From Dyadobacter subterraneus (GTDB taxonomy: Bacteria; Bacteroidota; Bacteroidia; Cytophagales; Spirosomataceae), in assembly GCF_015221875.1 (NCBI RefSeq), contig NZ_JACYGY010000001.1, positions 1,426,001-1,490,000 of the forward strand: a stretch of 64,000 nucleotides of DNA, written 5' to 3'. The notes under the pieces are model-generated. The model was not told where the DNA came from. It worked only from the letters and a program-made list of their open reading frames with translations, and searched no databases. How positions within the stretch are numbered: the stretch's first letter is position 1; each line of letters starts with the position of its first letter. This document shows positions 8,391 through 17,537 of the stretch, in pieces. The position numbers and the translations under genes were made by a program.

Positions 8391-10646
8391 ATGCTGAAAT
8401 TCATTACTGTTTTTTGCATTTTAATACTGACAACACCATCTTTCGGGCAGGATCCTGGTCCTTTTTCGATTGAGGAAGCGAAGCCGCTTTTGCTTAAACT
8501 CAAAAAAAGCCCAAGCGATACCAATAGAGTCCAGATATTGCTTCAATTGAGTGATCAGTATACACATCGGAAAAACGAAAGTGCTCTTGCTATTGATTCT
8601 GCATTGTTTTATTCAATGGCTGCAAGTAGGTTGAGTACCACGCTCGTATATCCAAAAGGTGAGGGATACAGTTATTTACAGCTTTCCAGGATTTTGCCAA
8701 AGAAAAAGGAACGGGAAAAGGGAAGGGTTTATTTATATAAAGCAATACAGGTTTTTTCGAGGGCAAAGGCGTTTTATATGCTTGGTGAAAGTTACTTTAC
8801 CCTGGCCGGATTTTATTCCCTTTCTGAAAATGAAATTAAAGAGAAAATTAAATTCATGCAGCAGTCGCTACATAATTTCAGGCTGGCAGGAAATCGTGAA
8901 AAGGAAGGTCATGTTCTGAAAGAGCTTGGCGATTTGTATTTTATCCAGGGGAATACGGGTCAGGCGCTAGCAACATTAAAACATTCACTGAAAATATTTC
9001 AGTCGATCAAATACAAGAGATTGATGGGTGTTTATGATTTGCTTGGGCGCGTATACTCTGATTTAGGTGATCCGTGGGAAGGTATAAAATATGGCCTGCT
9101 TGCACTTGCTACGGCAAAACAAGTCGGCGACACCAGTATTCAGCAGTGCACTATTTACAATCGTATCGGGATGACCTACTTTGATTTAGGGGATTTTGAA
9201 AACGCGCATCAATATTACAAGTACGCTCTGACAATTGCCGAGAAATACAAAGATGCTGATGCGATTTATGAAGTGGCGTCCAACCAGGCATTTGCTTTGA
9301 ACGGGCTTAACCGGCCAGTGGAATCTTTGGCACTCTTAAATAAAATTGAAAAAAAATATACAGCGGCGGGTGTTGATGGAAGAGTCATGATTGATCACGC
9401 AATCATTTCTACGTTAAGGCAGCTTAAACAAAATGCAAAAGCAGAAATTTATTGTGATGAATTGCTGAATATAGCTTCACATCTTACCTCCCGTGAGGAG
9501 TTGCACAATAAAATTTACAGTATCGTAATTCCATTTTATCTGGCAACACAGGATTATTCAAAAGCTGAAAAATATCTGCCGCTGCACAAAGAGCTTGCCG
9601 GCAGATCACAAAACAGGAAAAATCAATATGCCAACTTTTTGTGGCAGTCAAGACTGGATTCTGCGAGGAGAAATTATGTTTCGGCGATGGGTAATTATGA
9701 ACATTACAGTGCGCTCAAAGATTCCGTTTTTAACGAGACAAAAATTCGGGAAATTGGCCAACTTGAAGTAATCTATGATATTGAAAAGAAGGATGAAAAC
9801 ATCGGGATGCTAACCAAACAATCACAGCTTCAGGCAGGAATGCTGAGGCAGGCTTCACTTGTGCAGAAAATTACCTTGGTCAGTATTGCGATGCTGCTGA
9901 TCATACTTTCGCTGCTTTATAACAGCTACCGGCTCAATCAGAAGATCAACCTTAACATGCAGGTTCAGCAGGAAGAGATTAACAGGAAAAATATTTCGCT
10001 GAGCCGTTTGGTAATAGAAAAAGAATGGCTGATCAAGGAAATCCATCACCGGGTGAAAAATAACCTGCATATGGTGGCTGGGTTGCTGGATTCGCAATCT
10101 GAATTTTTGAAAACAGATGAAGCCAGAATGGCCATAACCGATAGTCAGCACAGGATTCAGTCCATGTCGATGATTCACCAGAAACTATATCAAACTGAAA
10201 ATATGTCGACAATTGATATTTCTGCCTATGTCCACGAAATGGTAGCTTACCTGAAAGATTCTTTTGATTCCCGGCAGCCGATCATTTTTAATATTCAGGT
10301 GGAGCGTGTGGAAATGAATATCAGTTATTCCATTCCTCTTGGACTTATTTTGAACGAAGCGATTACAAATGCCATAAAATATGCCTTTCCTGGTGACAGG
10401 AGTGGAATTATCACCATTGTTCTTGAACAGACAGTTCCGGAAAATTTCATCCTTAGCATTTCAGATAACGGCATAGGTATAAGTAATGATTTTGACATAC
10501 AAAAAAACAATACTTTCGGCCTGGCGCTGATTCAGGGACTTTGTGATGATATTGGTGGTAAACTGGAAATCAATAGTCATGGCGGAACAGAAATCAGAAT
10601 CAGTTTTGTATATCAGCCAGAAGGCCACGCAGAATCCATAGCCTGA
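8391..10646 (+). CDS. sensor histidine kinase with TPR sensor region and HisKA_2 domain
   Basis: I chose the ATG at 8391 because it gives a signal peptide, MLKFITVFCILILTTPSFGQ (751 residues); the open frame extends upstream only through a TTG. The exported part, about residues 40-460, is made of helical TPR-like repeats. A membrane segment lies near 490-515 (ITLVSIAMLLIILSLLY). The cytoplasmic kinase has the HisKA_2 H-box EIHHRVKNNL, with His553 as probable phosphosite, an N-box NEAITNAIKYAF, G1 DNGIGI and a final GLALIQGL. It probably senses an envelope signal and phosphorylates the sigma-54 activator encoded 31 bp downstream. Confidence 0.9.
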   Translation: MLKFITVFCILILTTPSFGQDPGPFSIEEAKPLLLKLKKSPSDTNRVQILLQLSDQYTHRKNESALAIDSALFYSMAASRLSTTLVYPKGEGYSYLQLSRILPKKKEREKGRVYLYKAIQVFSRAKAFYMLGESYFTLAGFYSLSENEIKEKIKFMQQSLHNFRLAGNREKEGHVLKELGDLYFIQGNTGQALATLKHSLKIFQSIKYKRLMGVYDLLGRVYSDLGDPWEGIKYGLLALATAKQVGDTSIQQCTIYNRIGMTYFDLGDFENAHQYYKYALTIAEKYKDADAIYEVASNQAFALNGLNRPVESLALLNKIEKKYTAAGVDGRVMIDHAIISTLRQLKQNAKAEIYCDELLNIASHLTSREELHNKIYSIVIPFYLATQDYSKAEKYLPLHKELAGRSQNRKNQYANFLWQSRLDSARRNYVSAMGNYEHYSALKDSVFNETKIREIGQLEVIYDIEKKDENIGMLTKQSQLQAGMLRQASLVQKITLVSIAMLLIILSLLYNSYRLNQKINLNMQVQQEEINRKNISLSRLVIEKEWLIKEIHHRVKNNLHMVAGLLDSQSEFLKTDEARMAITDSQHRIQSMSMIHQKLYQTENMSTIDISAYVHEMVAYLKDSFDSRQPIIFNIQVERVEMNISYSIPLGLILNEAITNAIKYAFPGDRSGIITIVLEQTVPENFILSISDNGIGISNDFDIQKNNTFGLALIQGLCDDIGGKLEINSHGGTEIRISFVYQPEGHAESIA

Positions 10647-10677
10647 AAATACCCAACTCTTAACTTTGGACTAAGAA

Positions 10678-12627
10678 ATGAACCAGAAAATACTCATTGT
10701 TGAAGATCAGTTTATCGAGGCAAATCATCTTCGGTTGATGTTGCAAAGGGCCGGTTACGGTGTTTGCGGCATCGCCAGGTCTGTGGACCAGGCGGAAGAA
10801 CTAGTGGAATCGGAAAAGCCGACAATGGTTTTGCTCGACATATTTTTGACCGGAAAAAGAACTGGTATTGAACTGGCCGAAAAACTTCGGGATAGCAATA
10901 TCCCTTTTATTTATCTTTCAGCAAATTCTAATGAAGAGGTGCTGAACGCGGCGAAAGCAACACACCCAAATGGATTTCTGGTAAAACCCTTTCGCGAAAA
11001 AGACTTACTGGTGGCACTTCAAATTGCTGAATATCACCATGAAAATGGTCTGGAATCGAAGCTTCGAAAGGAATCTTTTTTTCAAAAACAACTTACAGCA
11101 ATTCACAGTGAAAAGGCTGGCTGGGAGCAAAAATTGTTGAAAGTTGCACAGGCATTGCAACCACTGATTCCGTTTGATTATATGGTGGCGGGTTATTCCG
11201 GTGAAGGGAAATTTATGCCAAACAATGCCCTGTTCTTTTTGAGAATCGGCTTTAACGAATATCAGGTTACAGGCGTTGAAGGTTTGCAGGTAGTAGCGAA
11301 TCTGAAAAAGGATGAACTGGTTTCCATGCAGGCAAAAACGGTTGTCGGTACGGAGGTAACTTTTTTTAACGGTGCACCTTTTAAGAAACTTTGCAGCATA
11401 CCTACTATGCGCAAAATCATTGCGGATACGTTCCATATGAATGCAGTTTTGACATTGCCGTTGCCGGGAATTTCAGATGATGGAAAAATATTTTTTATAT
11501 CGTTTTACAGCCGGAGAAATGATACGTATACGGATGAGCATGCTGCGCTTTGCAACCGGATGCAATCAATTTTGACAAGAGCAATTCAAAATATGCTTAA
11601 AGTTGAAATGGTACCGCCTTCAGAAGCCGATATTGCGCTTCCCGAAATGCCTATGCAAAGTCAATCAACCCGGATTTTTGATGGAATTGTAGGTCAAAGT
11701 CATTTATTGCTTCATGTTTTTGATCTGATAAATCAGGTTGCACCTGGTGATACATCGGTATTAATAACGGGCGAAAGCGGAACCGGAAAAGAGCGGATTG
11801 CTGACAGTATTCATGCACTTTCCGGAAGAAAAGGAAAGCCCTTTATCAAAGTAAATTGCGCAGCTCTTCCCGTTAACTTAATTGAATCCGAGCTGTTTGG
11901 CCATGAGAAAGGTGCTTTTACAGGTGCAGTGGAAAGGAGAATTGGCCGGTTTGAGCAAGCCGACGGCGGTACTATTTTTCTGGATGAAATAGGAGATATG
12001 CCTTTGGAAATGCAGGTTAAGCTTTTGCGTGTTTTACAGGAAAAAGAGATTGAAAGGATCGGTGGAAAATCTACGGTCAAAGTCAATATAAGAGTGATTG
12101 CGGCTACGAACAGAAATCTGGAAAAAGAGGTTGCCGAGGGGCGTTTTCGACTTGATTTATATTATCGTTTAAATGTTTTTCCACTGCAACTCCCATCGCT
12201 GTCGGAGAGAAAAGAGGACATTCCTTTGCTTGTAAATCATTTTATACGCTATTACAGTCGCAAAACGGGAAGAAAGATTTCCGGTGTTTCTGATCGTGTT
12301 ATGAAAAACCTGCTGACTTATGACTGGCCGGGAAATATCAGGGAGCTCGAAAACCTGATCGAAAGAAGCGTATTGCTCACCAAAGGATTTGTGATTGAGG
12401 AAGTTACGCTGCCTTTGTCCAAAAATAAAAAACCGGCCAGTCAGGAAGAGGATGGACGGATGAAAACCATTTTTGAAAATGAACGTGACCATATCATAGC
12501 TGTATTGAAAAAATGCAACGGCCGAATTCGCGGAGCATTTGGAGCCGCTGAAATACTGGATATTCCTCCAACAACACTTGGTTCAAAAATGAAAAAACTT
12601 GGAATAAGGAGAGAATTTGTTTCTTAG
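10678..12627 (+). CDS. sigma-54-dependent response regulator (REC, GAF-like middle, AAA+, Fis HTH)
   Basis: A 649-residue NtrC-like activator. The receiver domain is about 1-120, with phosphoacceptor Asp54 in VLLDIFL and Lys103 in LVKPF. Residues about 150-310 look like a GAF-type sensory module and are not typical of NtrC. The AAA+ domain is about 335-570: Walker A GESGTGKE 365-372, GAFTGA 412-417 (the loop that contacts sigma-54), Walker [12 protein letters not shown] 430-440. The C-terminal Fis-type HTH is about 600-648. It is almost certainly co-transcribed with the kinase upstream. The intact GAFTGA means it should activate sigma-54 promoters. Confidence 0.93.
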   Translation: MNQKILIVEDQFIEANHLRLMLQRAGYGVCGIARSVDQAEELVESEKPTMVLLDIFLTGKRTGIELAEKLRDSNIPFIYLSANSNEEVLNAAKATHPNGFLVKPFREKDLLVALQIAEYHHENGLESKLRKESFFQKQLTAIHSEKAGWEQKLLKVAQALQPLIPFDYMVAGYSGEGKFMPNNALFFLRIGFNEYQVTGVEGLQVVANLKKDELVSMQAKTVVGTEVTFFNGAPFKKLCSIPTMRKIIADTFHMNAVLTLPLPGISDDGKIFFISFYSRRNDTYTDEHAALCNRMQSILTRAIQNMLKVEMVPPSEADIALPEMPMQSQSTRIFDGIVGQSHLLLHVFDLINQVAPGDTSVLITGESGTGKERIADSIHALSGRKGKPFIKVNCAALPVNLIESELFGHEKGAFTGAVERRIGRFEQADGGTIFLDEIGDMPLEMQVKLLRVLQEKEIERIGGKSTVKVNIRVIAATNRNLEKEVAEGRFRLDLYYRLNVFPLQLPSLSERKEDIPLLVNHFIRYYSRKTGRKISGVSDRVMKNLLTYDWPGNIRELENLIERSVLLTKGFVIEEVTLPLSKNKKPASQEEDGRMKTIFENERDHIIAVLKKCNGRIRGAFGAAEILDIPPTTLGSKMKKLGIRREFVS

Positions 12628-12679
12628 CTTAATCTTCAATTTTTTAAACTAAAAACAATTTTATATCGTCGCTTTATTC

Positions 12680-12701
12680 GGAAGATGACGATATATCGTT
12701 T
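12680..12701. promoter_or_regulatory. candidate operator, copy 2 (same 12-bp palindrome)
   Basis: GGAAGAT then GACGATATATCGTTT. It differs from the copy at 8159-8180 at two of 22 positions, both outside the palindromic core (12688-12699). It lies 53 bp past the sigma-54 activator and about 110 bp upstream of the AraC gene. A half-site-like TATATCGTC occurs at 12662-12670. A distance of about 55 bp to a -24/-12-like element fits an upstream activating site. Confidence 0.5.
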
Positions 12702-12754
12702 ATAAATAAGACTAATTTTTACATAAACATTTGAAATTCAGTGATTTGATTTCA

Positions 12755-12769
12755 TGGTATATGCTTTGT
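12755..12769 (+). promoter_or_regulatory. weak sigma-54 (-24/-12) promoter candidate for the AraC gene
   Basis: TGGTATATGCTTTGT. The TGG and TTG blocks have the spacing of the sigma-54 consensus, but the -12 dinucleotide reads GT instead of GC and two -24 bases differ. I list it because a repeated palindrome lies about 55 bp upstream and the gene before it encodes a sigma-54 activator. Confidence 0.22.
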
Positions 12770-12809
12770 CTTATAAGTGAAAGATTTACCTCTAAACTTA
12801 TAAAATACC

Positions 12810-13718
12810 ATGATCACTTCTATTTCTCTAAACAGACGGAATTATACAAAAACCGGAAATCATTTAAAGTCAGTACCGCAGGTTACACTGGATAAAACTC
12901 TGTTTGATATTCATCCTATTGACGCCGGCAGAGGCAAAAATTATTTGGACAATATCGTTATGCACCGGCATAATCATTTTGAAATTGTTTGGATAACGCA
13001 GGGAAGCGGCCAATTTGCTATTGATACCGAGCAATATGAAATTTCTGAAAACCTTGTTTTTTGTCTGAATCCGGGAAAAGTGCATCAGCTCAAAGGAAAT
13101 GAGCATCTCCGGGGTTTTGTCTTTTCGTTTCAAAAAGAGTTTCTGTATACGGGCCGTGACGCAATCAACGGGAATTTTTCTTATGACGAATCTTCGCGCT
13201 GGAATCTGGATTTTTCTATGGTCCGCATTAAGACCAATATGCAAATCGAGATGCTGGAAATCGTAAAAAGCATGCAGCGGGAACTGGCCAATATTTCCCT
13301 CATGCAACATGATGTTTTGCGTGGATTTCTACATATATTTCTTATCTACCTCACCCGGCAGCGTGATACTTCCTTTATTTCACCAGCAGGAGCTCAAAGT
13401 TCTGGTCTGACGAAAAAGTTCTTTTCACTTTTGGAAAAAACCTATACCACCAACCACCGGGTATCTGATTTTGCATCTTTGCTTTCAGTGACGCCAAATT
13501 ATCTGAATGAGAGAGTCAAAAAAGATTCCGGATATTCGGCAAGCCATAATATCCATCAGCGTATTATTCTGGAAGCGAAGCGTTTGATTATTTGTAAAAA
13601 CCTGACGCTCAAAGAAACAGCCTATCATCTTGGTTTTGAAGATACTGCCTATTTCAGCAAATTTTTTAAAAAAATTTCCGGATTTAATTTTACCGATTTT
13701 AAACAAAAACAAGTTTGA
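12810..13718 (+). CDS. AraC family transcriptional regulator
   Basis: 302 residues. The N-terminal half (about 30-170) is a cupin-like ligand module (HRHNHFEIVWITQGSGQF, FCLNPGKVHQL). The C-terminal ~90 residues hold the double HTH of AraC/XylS regulators, with VSDFASLLSVTPNYLNERVK in the first HTH and TAYHLGFEDTAYFSKFFKK in the second. The last motif is the family signature. No effector can be assigned. The gene converges on the multi-PAS kinase with a 33-bp gap, and its upstream region holds the second copy of the palindromic element. Confidence 0.9.
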   Translation: MITSISLNRRNYTKTGNHLKSVPQVTLDKTLFDIHPIDAGRGKNYLDNIVMHRHNHFEIVWITQGSGQFAIDTEQYEISENLVFCLNPGKVHQLKGNEHLRGFVFSFQKEFLYTGRDAINGNFSYDESSRWNLDFSMVRIKTNMQIEMLEIVKSMQRELANISLMQHDVLRGFLHIFLIYLTRQRDTSFISPAGAQSSGLTKKFFSLLEKTYTTNHRVSDFASLLSVTPNYLNERVKKDSGYSASHNIHQRIILEAKRLIICKNLTLKETAYHLGFEDTAYFSKFFKKISGFNFTDFKQKQV

Positions 13719-13751
13719 CAAACTGCTGTTTAATTAATATAATCATGCAGC

Positions 13752-16700
13752 TTACTCCGGTAAATAAATGATAAATGTTGCACCGTTTCCAGGCTGGCTG
13801 GTTGCCGAAATCGCTCCTCCATGATTAGAAGCAACTTTTTCACAAATGGCCAGTCCTATACCCGTTCCGGCAAATTCACTTCTGCCGTGCAGGCGCTGGA
13901 AAACCTGAAAAATCCTGTCGGCATACTTTTGGTCAAAACCAATTCCATTGTCTGCAACTTCAATCCTGTAATATCTTAAAGCTGATTTAGCGGGTTTCAC
14001 GTTGGCCGGTAATTGGTAGGACGGTATGCTGTCTGAACTTATTTTGATAACCGGAGCGATATCTGGGTGCTTAAATTTCAACGCGTTACTGATCAGATTC
14101 AGGAAAAGCTGGCCAAGCTGGGATTCATCACCGGTGATCACAGGAAGCTTATTTACGGTAATAACCGCACCGGTTTCCTGAATTGTCAATTCAAGATCTG
14201 ACAACACAGCATCCACTACTTTTGAAAGAGGAACCGTCTCTGTATTATCCTGTTTGGTTGAAATTCTGGAAAATGTTAAAAGGTCATGGATCAGCACAGA
14301 CATGCGATTTGCAGCAGTCTGCATCCGTTCGATCAGATGAACTCCCTCGCCAAGATCCTTATTGTAACGGCTGCTTAGCAAATTTCCAAATGACTGAATT
14401 TTACGTAACGGCTCCTGTAAATCATGTGAAGCAATGTACGCGAACTGCTGAAGATTCTGGTTAGACTGCGTAAGCAGATAATTGGATTCTGCCAGTTCCT
14501 CGTTGGTTGCCATATATTCTTCATTAATTGCAGCCAGCTCTTCATTGATAACTTCCAGTTCCGCAGTTCTTTCCTGAACCTGATGTTCCAGCTCGATTTG
14601 CAGCAGCCTTTGCTCAGTAACATCCTGAGCTGTCCCACGCATCTGGTATGCTTTTCCCTGCTCGTCAAAAAATGCTCTTCCGCGTGCCTGCAATATTCTG
14701 CGCTGGCCATTATTCCGGCTTGTCACAATATATTCTTCTACATAAGACCCATCAGGATAATCATTTAATGCTTTGTTAATATTATCCTCAACTCTTGATC
14801 TGTCATTCTCATCAATAATATTTATTACGTCCAATAAAGTCCCATGCTGTTGATCAAATCCAAACCATTTGGCCATACGTGCTGAGAAGTTAACCGTCAT
14901 GTTTACCGGGTTAAGTTGCCAGGTCGCCAGTTCTGCTAAATCAACAGCGTCCCGAAGACCTTCTTCTGCTTCTTCCAGTTTTTGCCTGGCCAGAACCTGA
15001 TCCGTAACTTCCGTAGCCGTTACAATTACGCCGTAACGTTCTCCTTTTGTGTCAATTAAAGGCTTATAAATGTGATTGTAGTAACCGGTATAAGGTTTTC
15101 CAAAACGGATAAGATCTATTTTTTCTTCTGGTTGATGGAAAACTTCTCCGGTGTGCAAAACATGCAGAAGTCTATCCATGGTGGGTGTGTTGGCAAGTTC
15201 AGGAATGGCATCCAGAACAACTTTTCCACGAATAGATTCATCTTTTCCTACCATGTTGACCATGACCTCATTAGCGGTTCGAATCCTCATTTCTTCACCA
15301 ACCAGTACGAACTTTGCAATAGGAGAATTGTCGATAACACTTCTGGAAAATAATTCACTATCTTCCAGTTGCTGCCGCGCCCTTACAGATTCTGTTACAT
15401 CCACACTTACATCCAGAATTGCAAAAACTTTCCCATTTTGATCAAAAAGGGGCGTGTAGGTGAAATCGTACAAATTGTGTGTCATAACGCCATGTTTTAC
15501 AATATTGACCAGCGCTGCATCACTTTTATACATTTTCCCAGTGGTGAAAACCTGGTCAAGAATTTCGAGAAACGCTTGGTTTTGAAGTTCAGGCATCACC
15601 TCCCGAAGCGGTTTTCCTGCAATATCGGGGCCCTTTCCAATGATATCAATGAATGCCTGATTAGGCATTTCTACGATCATATCTTTACCTGTAAAGACGA
15701 CCATACCGGCAGGTGCGGCTTCAATAACTGATCGTAATTTTGCTTCACTTTCTTCTAGGGCTTTTCTGGCGAGTACTTCGCTGGTAACGTCCACAGCCAT
15801 ATCCATTACAGCGTAGATTTCTCCCTTCGCATTTCTTAAAGGCTTGTAGGTATAATCGAAATAATAAGTGTTTATTTTACCATCTATTTTAAGTTGAGCA
15901 GGCTCACTTTTACCAACGTATGTTTTTCCGGTTGTAAAAACATCGTCCAGAATTTGAAGAAATGGCTGTCCAATCAGTTCAGGAACGGCGTCTTTTAATG
16001 GTTTTCCAAGTATGGCGGTATCTTTACCCCAATATTGAATCATCTTCTCATTAGCGACTTCAACGATTAATTCACGTCCGACCATGAGGCAAGTAGCAAC
16101 TGGTGCTTCTTCAACCAGGGACCGGAATCTAGCTTCGCTTAACTCAACTTCTTTTTTTGCAATTACCTGAGCCGTAACTTCGGTTGCAAGCACAATCACA
16201 CCAGATACTACATTGGATCTATCGCGCAGCGGGGTGTAAACAAAATCGAAATACTTGTCTTCAACCTTTCCGTTGTTGATTAATTTCGCTAAAACACCAG
16301 TTCCGAAAAAGGGTTCTCCTGTATCATACACTTTATGAAGCAGTTCAATAAAGCCCTGGCCCTTGATCTCGGGCAAAGCGTCGATGATGGGTTTTCCAAT
16401 GATGGATTTATCTTTCCCCCAGAGTTCGAAAATTTTGTCGTTTCCTATTTCAACAACCATGTCCCTTCCCCTCATCAAGCCTATTGCCATCGGGGATTGG
16501 TCAACCATGGTTTGAAAGCGTTTTTCACTATGCTTCACATCGGTGATATCCCGGGCAATTACCAGCACGCTTTCCACGGAGCCATTTTCACTAAATTCCG
16601 GGATGAGTCGTGAATGAAAAAAGATTTCTCCGCTTGATGTGCCGAGGGAGTTGTAATACTCCTGTTGTTTTCCGGTTTCCAGGACATGTTTCAAAAGATC

Positions 16701-17312
16701 AGGTTTCGCAATGAAATCCGGCTGACCTATTTCATAACTGGTTTTTCCAAGTAATGAATCAATGGAAAATCCTGTTTTGTCTTCAAATGCAGAATTGGCA
16801 AAAACCAGTTTTAGATTTTTATCCCAACGTGTTATAACATCCGGCGTGTTATTCACAAGTGTTCTTATTTTTTCTTCATTCTCACGTAGAAGCTGCCGGT
16901 TTAGGACGTCCTGCGAAACATTTTGCGCAGTTCCCAGAAATCTTTCCGGTTTTCCGTTTTTGTCAAAGTGCGCCAAACCTTTACAAAGCAGCCACCTTGT
17001 TTGTCCATCAATATTTGATGTTACACGAAACTCAACGTTATATGGTTTTCTGATTGCACCATCCAAGGCCAGTCTTACACCTTCATCCACCCGTTTTTTA
17101 TCATCCGGATAAATCAGGGACAATACGTGATCATAAGGAACAATGTCATCGCCTGAGAATCCATACAAATCCTTGGTACGATGGCACCAACGAACAGTAT
17201 TATTGGTTAAATCCAATTCCCAGGTACCAACGGATGCGGCTTCAAGGGCCATTTCCAGTCTTTCTACTTCGACGCTGCTATTCGGGCTAAAAGGTTTATT
17301 CTGGCCGTCCAT
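13752..17312 (-). CDS. soluble sensor histidine kinase with seven PAS domains
   Basis: 1186 residues with no membrane segment, so probably a cytosolic sensor. Seven PAS units are seen at about 20-130, 140-260, 265-385, 395-515, 525-645, 655-775 and 785-905. Units 3-6 are near-regular repeats of about 130 residues sharing GKP/GKV, PEL and a closing DVT or EVT. A coiled coil (ELEVINEELAAINEEYMATN) connects them to the kinase. The H-box is IASHDLQEPLR with His963, N-box NLISNALKFKHP, G1 DNGIGFDQ, G2 GTGIGLAIC. There is no receiver domain, so the partner regulator is elsewhere. The architecture resembles phytochrome-like PAS kinases, but no GAF/PHY domain is visible. Confidence 0.92.
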   Translation of the reverse strand: MDGQNKPFSPNSSVEVERLEMALEAASVGTWELDLTNNTVRWCHRTKDLYGFSGDDIVPYDHVLSLIYPDDKKRVDEGVRLALDGAIRKPYNVEFRVTSNIDGQTRWLLCKGLAHFDKNGKPERFLGTAQNVSQDVLNRQLLRENEEKIRTLVNNTPDVITRWDKNLKLVFANSAFEDKTGFSIDSLLGKTSYEIGQPDFIAKPDLLKHVLETGKQQEYYNSLGTSSGEIFFHSRLIPEFSENGSVESVLVIARDITDVKHSEKRFQTMVDQSPMAIGLMRGRDMVVEIGNDKIFELWGKDKSIIGKPIIDALPEIKGQGFIELLHKVYDTGEPFFGTGVLAKLINNGKVEDKYFDFVYTPLRDRSNVVSGVIVLATEVTAQVIAKKEVELSEARFRSLVEEAPVATCLMVGRELIVEVANEKMIQYWGKDTAILGKPLKDAVPELIGQPFLQILDDVFTTGKTYVGKSEPAQLKIDGKINTYYFDYTYKPLRNAKGEIYAVMDMAVDVTSEVLARKALEESEAKLRSVIEAAPAGMVVFTGKDMIVEMPNQAFIDIIGKGPDIAGKPLREVMPELQNQAFLEILDQVFTTGKMYKSDAALVNIVKHGVMTHNLYDFTYTPLFDQNGKVFAILDVSVDVTESVRARQQLEDSELFSRSVIDNSPIAKFVLVGEEMRIRTANEVMVNMVGKDESIRGKVVLDAIPELANTPTMDRLLHVLHTGEVFHQPEEKIDLIRFGKPYTGYYNHIYKPLIDTKGERYGVIVTATEVTDQVLARQKLEEAEEGLRDAVDLAELATWQLNPVNMTVNFSARMAKWFGFDQQHGTLLDVINIIDENDRSRVEDNINKALNDYPDGSYVEEYIVTSRNNGQRRILQARGRAFFDEQGKAYQMRGTAQDVTEQRLLQIELEHQVQERTAELEVINEELAAINEEYMATNEELAESNYLLTQSNQNLQQFAYIASHDLQEPLRKIQSFGNLLSSRYNKDLGEGVHLIERMQTAANRMSVLIHDLLTFSRISTKQDNTETVPLSKVVDAVLSDLELTIQETGAVITVNKLPVITGDESQLGQLFLNLISNALKFKHPDIAPVIKISSDSIPSYQLPANVKPAKSALRYYRIEVADNGIGFDQKYADRIFQVFQRLHGRSEFAGTGIGLAICEKVASNHGGAISATSQPGNGATFIIYLPE

Positions 17313-17466
17313 TTATGAGAATAAATTATTGTAAAGAATATAGTTGTGGAAAAACACCGTGGTTTTAGAAGACCCAAAATCACCGGTTATCTTTAATTTG
17401 GATAAATCAAATGAAACATTTTCTTATAAAATCTGTTCCAGAGGCAGATTTTTATAGCTTATAAAT

Positions 17467-17500
17467 AAAATGGTACCACCGATTTCGGCAGTACCATTTT
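17467..17500 (-). terminator. intrinsic terminator after the lipoprotein esterase
   Basis: Ten-base inverted repeat AAAATGGTAC / GTACCATTTT with a 14-base loop. On the minus strand it is followed by a T-rich run. It lies just beyond the stop of the esterase gene. Confidence 0.7.
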
Positions 17501-17537
17501 GTGTGATAGAAAAAATACGATCCGTTTTCAGGATGGC

